Assembly (NCBI RefSeq): GCF_000238075.1
Contig: NZ_JH414505.1
Location: 601,481-665,480, forward strand
Direction of reading: 5' to 3'
From: Oribacterium asaccharolyticum ACB7
GTDB lineage: Bacteria; Bacillota; Clostridia; Lachnospirales; Lachnospiraceae
Length of the DNA stretch: 64,000 nucleotides
The position numbers and the translations under genes were made by a program. The notes under the pieces are model-generated. The model was not told where the DNA came from, made no database searches, and was given only the letters and a program-made list of their open reading frames with translations. This document shows positions 17,042 to 25,705 of the stretch, piece after piece; position 1 is the first letter of the stretch, and the number at the start of each line of letters is the position of its first letter.

Positions 17042-17092
17042 GTAAAAGTGACTCCCGAAAGGGACAAAGCCCTAAACGAAAGCCACTTTTAC
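17042..17092. other. Long hairpin between the amidohydrolase and PucR genes
   Basis: Outer stem GTAAAAGTG / CACTTTTAC (17042-17050 with 17084-17092, perfect) encloses a second stem AGGG / CCCT. It lies 120 bp after the amidohydrolase stop (minus strand) in a 363-bp gene-free gap. No T run follows, so it is either a weak terminator or an RNA-processing hairpin. The rest of the gap holds the PucR promoter and short repeats. Confidence 0.45.
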
Positions 17093-17211
17093 AGAGGCAG
17101 GAATTTATGGAAACGCGAGCCTCCTCCCCATTCGAAAACGTGGAGGAAACAAGCGTTATCACCTGTATTTCGAGGATTCAGCTCTTTTAACTGTAGAAAT
17201 TTCTCTGTATT

Positions 17212-18387
17212 TTACTTCAGAAATTTCTCCGCAATCGCTACGAAGCTTGCGCTACCCATCCAGAATACATCCTCATCCACGTCAAACTTCGGATTATGAT
17301 GCGGATAATCGGTCTTCTTGGCCGGATTCGTGGAGCTTAAGAACATAAATGCTCCCGGCGCTTTCTGCAGGTAGAGAGCAAAATCCTCTCCGCCCATGTT
17401 CGGGCTCTCTCTATAAGTAACCATATGCTCTCCGAAGATATCCCGGATGGCATCCTGGGCAAAGAGCGCCATATCCTTATCATTGATAACGGGAGGTGCA
17501 CCCCAGTCCATGGTATAGTCTACACTGCCGCCGAAAGCCTCCGCAGTGGTTTTTGCGATTTCACCGATTCGTTTTGCCAGCTTCTGCCTGATGTCTTCTT
17601 TTAAAGCACGGGTTGTTCCCTCAATATGCACGGTTGACGGAATGGCATTGTACTGCTCTCCTCCGCGGATCATGCCCATGGTGATTACCCCCGCATCCGT
17701 TGCAGCAATCTCTCTGGCATTGATGGTCTGCAATGCGAGGACGATGTGGGATGCAATATTAATCGGATCAACTCCTTTTTCCGGTGTGGAAGCGTGACAG
17801 CCCACGCCCTTTACATCCAGTACAAAACGATCATAGGAGGCCATAATCGGTCCCGGAATACAAGCGATGGTTCCGCAGGGAATCGTCTTATCCAAGATGC
17901 TTCCGATGTGGATTCCGAAAACCGCATCCACGCCTTCCATTCCGCCGTTCTCAATCACAATAGCGGATCCCTTAGCCAGCTCCTCTGCGGTCTGGAAGAA
18001 GAAACGAATCTCGCCGGAAAGCTCTTCTCTATGCGGGTAGAGCACCTTGATTGCCCCGAGCAGCATAGCCGCGTGCGTATCATGTCCGCAGGCATGCATG
18101 CATCCCGGATGCGTCGAGCTAAAGGAAAGACCCGTATCTTCCGTAATCGGAAGAGCATCCATGTCCGCGCGAAGAGCAAGAACCTTTCCCGGTTTTCCAC
18201 ACTTCATAGTCGCAATAACGCTGCTGTCCTTCTCGGAAAGTGTATAGGGAATGCCGATTTCATCCAGCTTCTTCACAACAAACTCACGAGTCTTCGGTAA
18301 GTTAAAGCCCAGCTCCGGAATCTTATGCAATTCTCTTCGCATAGCCACAATTTCCTCTTGCAAATCTTTACACTCTTTCCACCACAT
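17212..18387 (-). CDS. M20 family amidohydrolase (N-acyl amino acid hydrolase type)
   Basis: A 391-aa cytoplasmic metalloenzyme of the M20D/HipO-like group that cleaves N-acyl or N-aroyl amino acids or small peptides. Motifs seen: RRELHKIPELGF near the start, the metal-ligand segment HACGHDTHAAMLLGA near 95, the catalytic region FQTAEELAKGSAIVIENG near 130, GCHAS in the dimerisation domain, and the final ligand region PNMGGEDFALYLQKAPGAF, with PHHNPKFDVDEDV near the C-terminus. The gene ends a minus-strand cluster with two membrane proteins, suggesting import of a conjugated substrate followed by hydrolysis under PucR control. Confidence 0.9.
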   Translation of the reverse strand: MWWKECKDLQEEIVAMRRELHKIPELGFNLPKTREFVVKKLDEIGIPYTLSEKDSSVIATMKCGKPGKVLALRADMDALPITEDTGLSFSSTHPGCMHACGHDTHAAMLLGAIKVLYPHREELSGEIRFFFQTAEELAKGSAIVIENGGMEGVDAVFGIHIGSILDKTIPCGTIACIPGPIMASYDRFVLDVKGVGCHASTPEKGVDPINIASHIVLALQTINAREIAATDAGVITMGMIRGGEQYNAIPSTVHIEGTTRALKEDIRQKLAKRIGEIAKTTAEAFGGSVDYTMDWGAPPVINDKDMALFAQDAIRDIFGEHMVTYRESPNMGGEDFALYLQKAPGAFMFLSSTNPAKKTDYPHHNPKFDVDEDVFWMGSASFVAIAEKFLK

Positions 18388-18438
18388 ATTTTCCTCCTTT
18401 TATCTATGCAGTTCTATTCTTATTTCTTTCTCCATCCT

Positions 18439-19116
18439 TTATGCCGCCTGTGCCTTCTTCTTATCCATGACATAGAAAATTCTGGAAAAAATAACCGTTC
18501 CGAATACCGATAAGAGGATAATGAGCCAAGCCGGAAGTCCGCCGACAGCCTTGCAGCAAATGGGAATTGCCAAACCAATCAGCGCGAGCTTCGGGTTCTT
18601 TATTCCGAAATTTCCGAGTGTTGCACCGAAAATAGCTGCGGAAGCATAGGATTTTAAGCCTTCACTTACAACTGCAGGCAAAACGGTAACTACTGCTGCT
18701 CCCACAAAGGCCGCCGCCGTAGTGGCAATGAGGTTCGTGATGATGGAGCCGCAGATTGCCATGGTGGAAACCACCTCCGCCTGAATGGTTCCGGGCTCAC
18801 TCTTCGTCACATCCTGTGCAAGAGCCGCGCAGGGAACACGCATATTTCCGATATTTCCGGAAAGGAAGCTAAGGTAAGTTCCGGACATGCCGAGTGCCGC
18901 ATAATAAGAAACCGGCTCTACTACATAGAAGGCTCCGAAGGAAATCAGAAGCATTCCCCAGGCTTCAAGAACGAACTTCGGATTAGGCCAACAGTTATAA
19001 CGAATACAGAGGTAAAGCACCGGGATAAACGCGGTAATTGCCGCCAAAATATTCGTAGGGCTTCCTATTAAGATACTTTTCTTTCTCCAAATCGGCATAT
19101 ATTCTTTGCTATCCAT
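18439..19116 (-). CDS. Membrane protein, probable transporter subunit (225 aa)
   Basis: A hydrophobic 225-aa protein with about five membrane segments (near 20-40, 48-68, 115-145, 165-185, 195-215) and short loops. A conserved-looking GNIGNMRVPCAALAQDVT loop and a Gly/Ala-rich helix pair (LIATTAAAFVGAAVV) suggest a transport role. It lies 18 bp after the related-size membrane protein at 19135-19860 and before the M20 hydrolase, so the two membrane proteins may be partners. I cannot assign a named family with certainty. Substrate unknown; an acylated amino acid or dipeptide is inferred from the neighbour. Confidence 0.6.
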   Translation of the reverse strand: MDSKEYMPIWRKKSILIGSPTNILAAITAFIPVLYLCIRYNCWPNPKFVLEAWGMLLISFGAFYVVEPVSYYAALGMSGTYLSFLSGNIGNMRVPCAALAQDVTKSEPGTIQAEVVSTMAICGSIITNLIATTAAAFVGAAVVTVLPAVVSEGLKSYASAAIFGATLGNFGIKNPKLALIGLAIPICCKAVGGLPAWLIILLSVFGTVIFSRIFYVMDKKKAQAA

Positions 19117-19134
19117 AACTTTGTCTCCTTTCCC

Positions 19135-19860
19135 TTATTTCCCGAAGAGGATGGCAACCGCAATCCCCAGAATCATAGCGATTCCCAAAGAATACTCCGC
19201 AAGCTTCGGAACCTTAGGCACAACGAATTTTCCGAGAAGAATCATAAATATCGCACCGCCAAAGCAAGCATAGGCGTTTCCGATGTTCAAGTCGCTAAGG
19301 CCGCCTTTTCCGATAATGAGATTTGCAAAAAGGTAGGCAAAAATACCGATGGAGCAGGCTGTGGACATTGCGGCAAGCCACTTCATATCACCACCGGACA
19401 TCTTTTCTCTGATTTTCTCAAGTCCCGGTGTGGCAACTCCGGTGAAAAGAAGCCAACCTGCACCGTTTAAAGCCATGGCAAACCAGGAAACCGCAAGCAC
19501 TTCTATGTTGTAGCCGGGGTCGGAAAGTCCTTTCTCCAAGCCGCAAGCCTGTGCACCGTAGGTTGCCGCAGTGAGCTCGGTCGGAGCCGCACCAATAATC
19601 GAAAGGCGAAGCCAAGACATCGGTCCGCCGATAACGGACATCAGTCCTACCATGATGATGAATACTCCGAGTGCCGGTCCAATAGCGGAAATCAAGCCGA
19701 TTTTAAACGCCTTCTTCGGAATCTCCGGATCCACGTTACAAACCTTGGTTGCCTTTTTTGCTTCCCGGATATAGAGGAATGTCTGGAGGGCGGAAATAAA
19801 CACGGTAAAGCCCGCCAGAAGCCAGAATATCGGAAGATTGGAAATTTTTACATGATCCAT
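19135..19860 (-). CDS. Membrane protein, DUF5058-like
   Basis: A 241-aa integral membrane protein with six or seven predicted helices (residues 10-28, 50-75, 80-100, 120-145, 165-185, 195-212, 218-238). Size and overall pattern fit the DUF5058 family, which I recall as commonly found next to M20 amidohydrolases in Clostridia; this assignment is from memory. First gene of a probable three-gene operon with 18439-19116 and the hydrolase. Ribosome site GGAGGAG stands before the ATG. Confidence 0.6.
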   Translation of the reverse strand: MDHVKISNLPIFWLLAGFTVFISALQTFLYIREAKKATKVCNVDPEIPKKAFKIGLISAIGPALGVFIIMVGLMSVIGGPMSWLRLSIIGAAPTELTAATYGAQACGLEKGLSDPGYNIEVLAVSWFAMALNGAGWLLFTGVATPGLEKIREKMSGGDMKWLAAMSTACSIGIFAYLFANLIIGKGGLSDLNIGNAYACFGGAIFMILLGKFVVPKVPKLAEYSLGIAMILGIAVAILFGK

Positions 19861-19892
19861 AAATTCTCCTCCTTCATGATGTCGGTAACTAT

Positions 19893-19915
19893 GGGATAAG
19901 TCGCACGCTTATCCC
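19893..19915. promoter_or_regulatory. Leader hairpin of the membrane protein/hydrolase operon
   Basis: Perfect 8-bp inverted repeat GGGATAAG-N7-CTTATCCC about 35 bp before the start codon at 19860. It may be an RNA hairpin in the leader or a regulator site. Confidence 0.4.
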
Positions 19916-19919
19916 GCTC

Positions 19920-19994
19920 AACTTGTTTTAATTTTAACAAAATCAAGTTCCGAATTGTATTGATTATAAACACAAAGAAAGCCTATTTTCTTTG
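19920..19994. promoter_or_regulatory. Operator-like inverted repeats and -10 box before 19860
   Basis: On the minus strand a TATAAT (19963-19968) stands just downstream of CAAAGAAA-N6-TTTCTTTG (19973-19994, perfect 8-bp arms). A second repeat AACTTG...CAAGTT (19920-19949) lies between the -10 and the gene. The -35 is poor, as expected for an activator-dependent promoter, and PucR is the obvious candidate. The remaining bases of this gap up to 20121 are AT-rich without further recognisable structure. Confidence 0.4.
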
Positions 19995-20121
19995 TTATTT
20001 TATACAAATTATGTAAAGCTCAACAAATAAAGAGAAGTAGATTGTGTGCATTTTTAATAAAAATAAATAATAGATGTTTTATTTTTTGTTTAAAATACCC
20101 CTGTATCCTCATGCAAATTTC

Positions 20122-20168
20122 TTGACAGCGAAGAAGCCTAGTACTAGGATTATATTAGTTTAAACTAA
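20122..20168 (+). promoter_or_regulatory. Promoter of the ABC exporter pair with two palindromic operators
   Basis: TTGACA (20122-20127), 17 bp, TAGGAT (20145-20150). A perfect 12-bp palindrome CCTAGTACTAGG (20137-20148) overlaps the spacer and -10. A second perfect palindrome TTAGTTTAAACTAA (20155-20168) covers the transcription start. The positions fit tight repression by a MarR- or TetR-type dimer. No such regulator gene is in this window. Confidence 0.65.
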
Positions 20169-20192
20169 CTTATTTGAGAGAAAGGCGATATC

Positions 20193-21977
20193 ATGAAGAA
20201 AAAAAAGGACCATGAGTGTCTTGCTAAGAACTGTTCTCATCAGGAAAAAAACCCTTCTCCGATTCTTTGGGCTCTGTCTCAGACCGGCTCTCACAAAGGG
20301 GAATATATAAAAAGTGTACTTTTTGCCGTCATCGGCGTGGCCTTTTCCCTTGCCCCGTATTTTGTCATTGTAGAAATAGTAGATGGCCTGATGAGCGGCA
20401 ATCGGGACTTCTCCTTCTACCTTGGAAAATGTCTTATTACAGCACTCCTTTGGATAGGGAGGGTCCTTTTCCATTCCCTTTCCACAGGGAAAAGCCATGC
20501 GGCGACCTTTGCGGTTCTCGGGGAGATTCGAAAACGTTGTACGGAAAAACTCATCCGTATGCCCCTGGGTGCCGTACAGGAACAAAGTTCCGGAGCCTTA
20601 AAAAGTACAATCATCGAGCGGATTGACAGTATGGAAACCACGCTCGCGCATATTGTGCCCGAATTCACGGCGAACCTTCTGATTCCCCTTTGCATTCTCC
20701 TATACATTTTTAGTCTGGATTGGAGAATGGGGCTTGCCGAGCTCCTTACTCTTCCTGTCGGACTCGTAAGCTTTGCCGTCATGATGGGCGGCAGTCAGAA
20801 GTTTTATGAGCATGCCGTGGAAGCCACGAAAACCTTGAACAATACCTCCGTGGAATATATCGGAGGGATTCAAGTCATCAAAGTCTTCGGAAAAACAAAG
20901 TCCAGTTACGCACGCTTTGTAAGAGACGCCTATGAAGCGGCAAACAGCTATATTTCCTGGATGCGATACTATATTCTCCCTATGACCTTTTCTCTTGCCG
21001 TCATGCCGGCAACCCTCCTCCCCGTTCTTCCGATTGGGGGAATTTTGGTTCGTAGCGGAACGCTTAGCAGCAATCACTTTGTGATGATTCTCATTCTTTC
21101 CGTAGGACTTGTTACCCCTCTTATCACTTTGATGAGCTATGGCGATGATTTCCAAACCATGGGAACCATTATGGGCGAGGTAAGAGCTCTTCTGAATGCC
21201 CCGGAAATGGAGCGCCCGAAAGAGGGAGATTCTCCGGAGAAAAACGACCTGGCGCTTCGCGATGTCCATTTTTCCTACAAAGAAAAAGAGGTATTGCACG
21301 GCATTTCCATGGAGATTCCGGAAGGAAGCTTCGTTGCCCTGGTTGGCCCGAGCGGTAGCGGAAAGAGCACGATTGCAAGGCTGATTGCCTCGCTTTGGGA
21401 TGTAGAGAAAGGCGGTATTTTCCTAGGAGGAAAGGATATCCGGGAGATTCCGCAGGAGGTCTACGCCGAAAAGTTCGCCTTTGTCTCTCAGGATAACTTT
21501 CTGTTTAATAGGAGCGTGCGGGAAAATATCCGACTGGGAAATCCCGCCGCAACGGACAGTGAGGTGGAAGAAGTTGCGAGGAAGGCCGGCTGCCATGATT
21601 TTATCCTCTCTCTGGAGAAGGGCTATGATACGCTCGTAGGAAACGCAGGCGGCCATCTTTCGGGCGGCGAGCGCCAGAGAATTTCCATAGCAAGAGCCAT
21701 GTTAAAAGCCGCTCCCATTGTGATTCTTGACGAGGCGACCGCCTATACCGACCCGGAAAATGAAGCCCTGATTCAGCGTTCTGTCTCCAAGCTCACCGAG
21801 GGAAAGACCTTGATTGTCATTGCGCACCGCCTAAGCACCATCGTTGATGCAGATAAAATCTTCGTTATAGAGGACGGAAGAATCAATGACTCCGGAACCC
21901 ATGAAGAACTCTTATCTCGAGGAGGACTGTACAGCGCGATGTGGAAAGCGCATGAGGAGGTGAAGGACAATGCTTAG
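20193..21977 (+). CDS. ABC exporter half-transporter (permease-ATPase), first subunit
   Basis: A 594-aa fused transmembrane and nucleotide-binding protein. A Cys/His-containing N-terminal tail (HECLAKNCSHQEK) precedes six membrane helices (about residues 45-320). The ATPase carries Walker A VGPSGSGKST near 390, a Q-loop (FVSQDNF), signature LSGGERQR near 490, Walker B IVILDEATA and switch IAHRLSTI. It overlaps the second half-transporter by 8 bp, so the pair likely forms a heterodimer. Both ATPase sites look intact, unlike exporters with one degenerate site. Substrate unknown; lipids, peptides or siderophore-like compounds are exported or imported by relatives. Confidence 0.88.
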   Translation: MKKKKDHECLAKNCSHQEKNPSPILWALSQTGSHKGEYIKSVLFAVIGVAFSLAPYFVIVEIVDGLMSGNRDFSFYLGKCLITALLWIGRVLFHSLSTGKSHAATFAVLGEIRKRCTEKLIRMPLGAVQEQSSGALKSTIIERIDSMETTLAHIVPEFTANLLIPLCILLYIFSLDWRMGLAELLTLPVGLVSFAVMMGGSQKFYEHAVEATKTLNNTSVEYIGGIQVIKVFGKTKSSYARFVRDAYEAANSYISWMRYYILPMTFSLAVMPATLLPVLPIGGILVRSGTLSSNHFVMILILSVGLVTPLITLMSYGDDFQTMGTIMGEVRALLNAPEMERPKEGDSPEKNDLALRDVHFSYKEKEVLHGISMEIPEGSFVALVGPSGSGKSTIARLIASLWDVEKGGIFLGGKDIREIPQEVYAEKFAFVSQDNFLFNRSVRENIRLGNPAATDSEVEEVARKAGCHDFILSLEKGYDTLVGNAGGHLSGGERQRISIARAMLKAAPIVILDEATAYTDPENEALIQRSVSKLTEGKTLIVIAHRLSTIVDADKIFVIEDGRINDSGTHEELLSRGGLYSAMWKAHEEVKDNA

Positions 21978-23709
21978 TATCATTCGTCATTTCTTTCAAT
22001 TTTGCGGAGTGGAAAACCGCAGGAAATTTACCCTTTCCCTTTTTCTCGGAGTTGGTGACGCTTTTTTCAACGCTTTAAAAATTCCCGCTATTGCCGTGAT
22101 GTTAAAGGCTCTTCTCGCTTCCGAAATCCGCATGGAGGACATTTTCCTAAGCCTCGGCATCATGCTCCTCAGCATCCTCGGTATCAGTCTTATCAAGTCG
22201 AAAAGCATGATGTTGCAAACCGAAGCGGGCTATGATACCTGCGCAAGAAAAAGAGTGGAAATCGCGGAGCACCTCCGTTACCTTCCCATGGGCTATTTCA
22301 ATCAGAATTCCCTCGGGCAAATCAGCTCTGTCACAACGAATACCATGCAGATGCTGGAAAATGTGGCTACCCGCGTGATTATGCAGGTTTCGGAAGGCTT
22401 GCTCACCACAAGTCTTATCATTCTTATGCTCTTTTTCTTTGACTACCGTATCGCTCTCGTTCTGCTTGTCGGCTTTGTCCTCTTCCTCTTCTGTAACAGC
22501 GCTTTGCAAAGGACAGCCGGGAAGCTTTCCGGACGGAAAATCGAAGCCGAATCCACTCTTGTGGAAAAGGTGCTCGAGTACCTCCAAGGGATGGCGGAGG
22601 TCAAGGCTTACCATTTAAGCGGAGAAAAGAGCCGGGAGCTAAACGAGGCCATTCATGAAAATGTGCGGATCAACACGGAAATGGAGCTCTCCTTTATTCC
22701 GATAATGGCTCTGCAAAGCCTTATTGCAAAGCTCAGCGGCGTCGCCATGGTGCTCTTTTCCTGCCTTTTCTACTGCAGCGGCAGTATGACCACCTTAAAT
22801 GCCATTGTCATGGTCATCTCCGCTTTTATTGTAAATGCGAGTCTGGAAAGTGCCGGAAGCTATTCCGCCCTCCTCCGTATCGTGGATATAAGTGTGGATA
22901 GAGCGGAAGAAATTCTCCGCACCCCGCAAATGAGTATTTCGGGAGAGGACATCCAGCCGAAAAAAAGAGAACTTTCTGCGGAAGCGCTTGCCTTTTCCTA
23001 CGATCAGCGTTTAATTATAGATGGAATATCTCTCGCAATTCCGGAACACACGACCACAGCCATTGTCGGACCGAGCGGCAGCGGAAAAACCACTTTAGTC
23101 AGTCTACTTGCGCGCTTCTGGGATCCGGAAAAGGGAAAAGTTCTGCTCGGCGCGCGAAACGTCAAGGACTACGACATGGACAGCCTTATGGCGAATTTCA
23201 GTTTCGTCTTCCAAAATGTCTATCTCTTCCACGACAGCATCTTGAACAATATCCGCTTTGCCCGTCCGGAAGCATCTTTAGAGGAAGTGATCGAGGTTTC
23301 CAAGAAGGCCTGCTGCCACGACTTTATCACTGCGCTCCCTGACGGCTATGACACCGTAATCGGAGAAGGCGGCGCCTCTCTTTCCGGCGGAGAAAAGCAG
23401 AGAATTTCCATTGCCCGCGCCATGATGAAGGACTCGCCCGTCATTTTCCTGGACGAAGCCACCGCGAACGTAGATCCGGAAAATGAGAACGAGCTGATGC
23501 ACGCCATTTCCTCTCTCACGAAAGAGAAGACCGTGATTCTGATTGCCCACCGCTTAAAAACCGTTTCCAAGGCGGATCAGATTCTGGTCCTCGATCACGG
23601 TAAAATCGTGCAAAGAGGAACCCATGAAGAGCTGCTTAAGGAAGACGGCCTGTACAGGGATTTCATTCAGGAAAGAAAAGAGGCGGTCAGCTGGAAGGTC
23701 AGAAAATAA
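21970..23709 (+). CDS. ABC exporter half-transporter (permease-ATPase), second subunit
   Basis: A 579-aa partner of the preceding gene. Six membrane helices (about 20-300) are followed by an ATPase domain with Walker A VGPSGSGKTT near 362, Q-loop (FVFQNVY), signature LSGGEKQR near 468, Walker B VIFLDEATANVDPEN and switch IAHRLKTV. The start codon lies inside the end of the first subunit gene. A terminator is not obvious in the 100-bp gap that follows. Confidence 0.88.
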   Translation: MLSIIRHFFQFCGVENRRKFTLSLFLGVGDAFFNALKIPAIAVMLKALLASEIRMEDIFLSLGIMLLSILGISLIKSKSMMLQTEAGYDTCARKRVEIAEHLRYLPMGYFNQNSLGQISSVTTNTMQMLENVATRVIMQVSEGLLTTSLIILMLFFFDYRIALVLLVGFVLFLFCNSALQRTAGKLSGRKIEAESTLVEKVLEYLQGMAEVKAYHLSGEKSRELNEAIHENVRINTEMELSFIPIMALQSLIAKLSGVAMVLFSCLFYCSGSMTTLNAIVMVISAFIVNASLESAGSYSALLRIVDISVDRAEEILRTPQMSISGEDIQPKKRELSAEALAFSYDQRLIIDGISLAIPEHTTTAIVGPSGSGKTTLVSLLARFWDPEKGKVLLGARNVKDYDMDSLMANFSFVFQNVYLFHDSILNNIRFARPEASLEEVIEVSKKACCHDFITALPDGYDTVIGEGGASLSGGEKQRISIARAMMKDSPVIFLDEATANVDPENENELMHAISSLTKEKTVILIAHRLKTVSKADQILVLDHGKIVQRGTHEELLKEDGLYRDFIQERKEAVSWKVRK

Positions 23710-23818
23710 ACATTTCCCCCGCTGCATTCTTCCAAAGCCTGAAGCTAATGCTATAGAATCTTCCTGTCGATTATTCCAAGGGAGATAGGAAATCGAAAGG
23801 CTCAAAGAAAGGATGCTT

Positions 23819-24667
23819 ATGAAGGTACTGATTTACGGAGTTGGCCTTACAGGAAGGCAAATCTATAAAAATATCAAAAATGATGTCCAAGTCATCGGTT
23901 TTTTAGATGGAAACCCTGAGAAAAAGGGACAGACTGTTACGGATGGATTACTCTGTTTCGGAGGGGTGGAGAGCCTTTCAGAACTGGACTATGATTGTAT
24001 TTATATCGGCTCTCTTTTTTGGAAAAATATCCGGAAGGCCCTGCTGGACAGCGGTGTTTCGGAGGACAAGATTGTAATCGATCTCCCGGAAGATCCCATT
24101 TCGGATATTCGGAATACCTGGTTGGCCTCCTATGCAAAGCTATATAAGGGCACTACTGTATCCGTCGCGGAAGGCGGTGTGTTCCGAGGAGAATTTGCCA
24201 AATTCATCAACAAGGCCTTCCCTGATTCCAAGCTCTACTTATTTGATACCTTTGAAGGCTTTGATAGCCGGGATGTGGAATATGAGTCGAAAAATTATTC
24301 CTTCGGCTTGAATGCCCATGAATTTTCCAATACTTCCATCGATTTGGTGATGTCCAAAATGGAGCATCCCGAAAATGTCATCCTCCGAAAAGGCTTCTTT
24401 CCGGAAACCGCAGAAGGAATTGATGAGCAGTTTTGTTTCGTACATTTAGACTTCGATTTGTACCTTCCGATCCTGGAAGGCCTGCGGTTCTTTTATCCCA
24501 AAATGATTGAGGGAAGCGTCATTCTGATTCACGATTACTACAATATCGGATTACCCGGGGTAAAGGATGCCATTGAAGATTATGAAAAAGAAATTGGAAG
24601 AACAATCTATAAGATGCCAATCGGAGAAGACCAGAGTATTGCTCTTATAAAGGATATTCGTTCATAA
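23819..24667 (+). CDS. TylF/MycF-like methyltransferase with N-terminal nucleotide-binding-like segment
   Basis: A 282-aa protein, start at the second in-frame ATG because AAAGGA is properly spaced from it. Residues 1-95 look like a small Rossmann segment (VLIYGVGLTGRQIY, VIGFLDGNPEKKG) of the kind found in sugar-biosynthesis proteins. Residues 100-280 resemble the TylF (macrocin O-methyltransferase) family: EGGVFRGEFAKFINKAFP, LYLFDTFEGFD, HLDFDLYLPILEGL, VILIHDYYN. The acidic and His residues suggest metal-dependent O-methylation of a sugar or glycan. Operon partners are unclear; it follows the ABC exporter by 109 bp. Confidence 0.7.
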   Translation: MKVLIYGVGLTGRQIYKNIKNDVQVIGFLDGNPEKKGQTVTDGLLCFGGVESLSELDYDCIYIGSLFWKNIRKALLDSGVSEDKIVIDLPEDPISDIRNTWLASYAKLYKGTTVSVAEGGVFRGEFAKFINKAFPDSKLYLFDTFEGFDSRDVEYESKNYSFGLNAHEFSNTSIDLVMSKMEHPENVILRKGFFPETAEGIDEQFCFVHLDFDLYLPILEGLRFFYPKMIEGSVILIHDYYNIGLPGVKDAIEDYEKEIGRTIYKMPIGEDQSIALIKDIRS

Positions 24668-24709
24668 GCGCTTAAAGGAAAGAGTAGTACGTTTTAAGGG
24701 AAGAATAGC

Positions 24710-25462
24710 ATGGATTTTACTGCAAAGGATTTTATTATCTCGGAAAATGAAGACTTCGCCCTCGTAAATAAGCCGGTCGGAATGGATTCGGAGCGCGCAC
24801 CGGGCGAGGGCTTTTTTCCTGTGCATCGTCTGGACAAGGTCGCAAGCGGGCTTCTTCTTTATGCCAAAAATCCGCGCAGTGCAAAAAAGCTTTCCGAATC
24901 CCTCCAAGAGGGGAAAATCAAAAAGAGATACCATATTATTGTGGAAAGTGCCGGCGATACTTCCAAAGAAGATGACGAAGCTCTGTCCGTCAAAACAAAC
25001 AGCACGAAGAATACAGGCTCTTCCACGGCTAAGCGACTTCCGAAAGAAGACTCTTCCGAAGCTAAGCGGCTTCCGAAAGAAGGCTCTTCCGAAGCTAAGC
25101 AGCTTCCGAAAGAAGGCTCTTTCTCCGACTATCTTTATAAAGATGTGAAGAAGCAGAAGATGTTTCCTGTAAAAAAGCTCCGTAAGGGGGTGAAAGAAGC
25201 TGTCCTCCATTATCAGGTTCTAAAAGAAAAAGACGGCCTCGCCCTTGTGGATGTGGAACTCGAAACCGGGCGTTTCCACCAGATTCGCGCGCAATTCTCC
25301 GCACACGGCTTTCCCCTCTTCGGAGACGGAAAATACGGTTCCCGTCAGAAGGGGAATGTTGCCCTGCATTGCTATACCCTCTCCTTCCCGGATCCAAAAA
25401 GCGGAGAAGAACTGCATTTTGCAATTCAGGACAGGGACGAAGAGCCCTGGAGGAAATTTTAG
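24710..25462 (+). CDS. RluA-family pseudouridine synthase with internal repeat insert
   Basis: A 250-aa RNA pseudouridine synthase. The catalytic motif is HRLDKVASGLLLYAK near residue 45. Other family marks are VNKPVGMDS near the start, VELETGRFHQIRAQF with HGFPLFGDGKYG near 205, and the C-terminal LHCYTLSFPDP. No S4 domain is present. Between the catalytic motif and the second half the gene carries three 11-residue repeats (SSEAKRLPKEG type) that replace an ordinary surface loop. RNA target not predictable; single-domain RluA members modify tRNA or 23S rRNA. Confidence 0.85.
   Translation: MDFTAKDFIISENEDFALVNKPVGMDSERAPGEGFFPVHRLDKVASGLLLYAKNPRSAKKLSESLQEGKIKKRYHIIVESAGDTSKEDDEALSVKTNSTKNTGSSTAKRLPKEDSSEAKRLPKEGSSEAKQLPKEGSFSDYLYKDVKKQKMFPVKKLRKGVKEAVLHYQVLKEKDGLALVDVELETGRFHQIRAQFSAHGFPLFGDGKYGSRQKGNVALHCYTLSFPDPKSGEELHFAIQDRDEEPWRKF
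25016..25114 (+). repeat. 33-bp x 3 in-frame tandem repeat in the RluA-like gene
   Basis: Three units of 33 bp (25016-25048, 25049-25081, 25082-25114), with a few differences between neighbours, encode an 11-residue hydrophilic motif. Frame is kept, so copy number could change without inactivating the enzyme. Confidence 0.85.
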
Positions 25463-25557
25463 AGCATCTAAAGCCCCCCACTTATAGATTTACTCAAGTT
25501 TTTTCTACATAGCAGTTTTATCTAATTTATTCTTTACCGCTTCATTTTTTCTTTTTC

Positions 25558-25586
25558 TTGAAAAATTGGAAAATTCATATTAATAT
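25558..25586 (+). promoter_or_regulatory. Promoter of the Phd/YoeB remnant module
   Basis: TTGAAA (25558-25563), 17 bp, TAATAT (25581-25586). Two direct repeats GTACAAAAAT follow at about 25606-25626, a plausible site for Phd autorepression. The gap from 25463 is otherwise AT-rich and featureless. Confidence 0.5.
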
Positions 25587-25705
25587 ATCTATGAGTATGA
25601 AAATTCGTACAAAAATAAGTACAAAAATCTTCTTTGCTTATTTTTATATATTTTTCTTGCATAAGTGTTTTAGCCCATCTAAATTTTAAACAGAAAGGAG
25701 CAAAA

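Noticed and set aside
15184-17067. A longer PucR protein starting at 17067.
   Set aside because: The extension would pass through the perfect TTGACA/TATAAT promoter and has a Cys/Ser-rich non-conserved sequence.
20193-20626. Alternative overlapping frames on both strands at the start of the exporter gene.
   Set aside because: The main frame shows all ABC exporter motifs; the others lack ribosome sites and homology.
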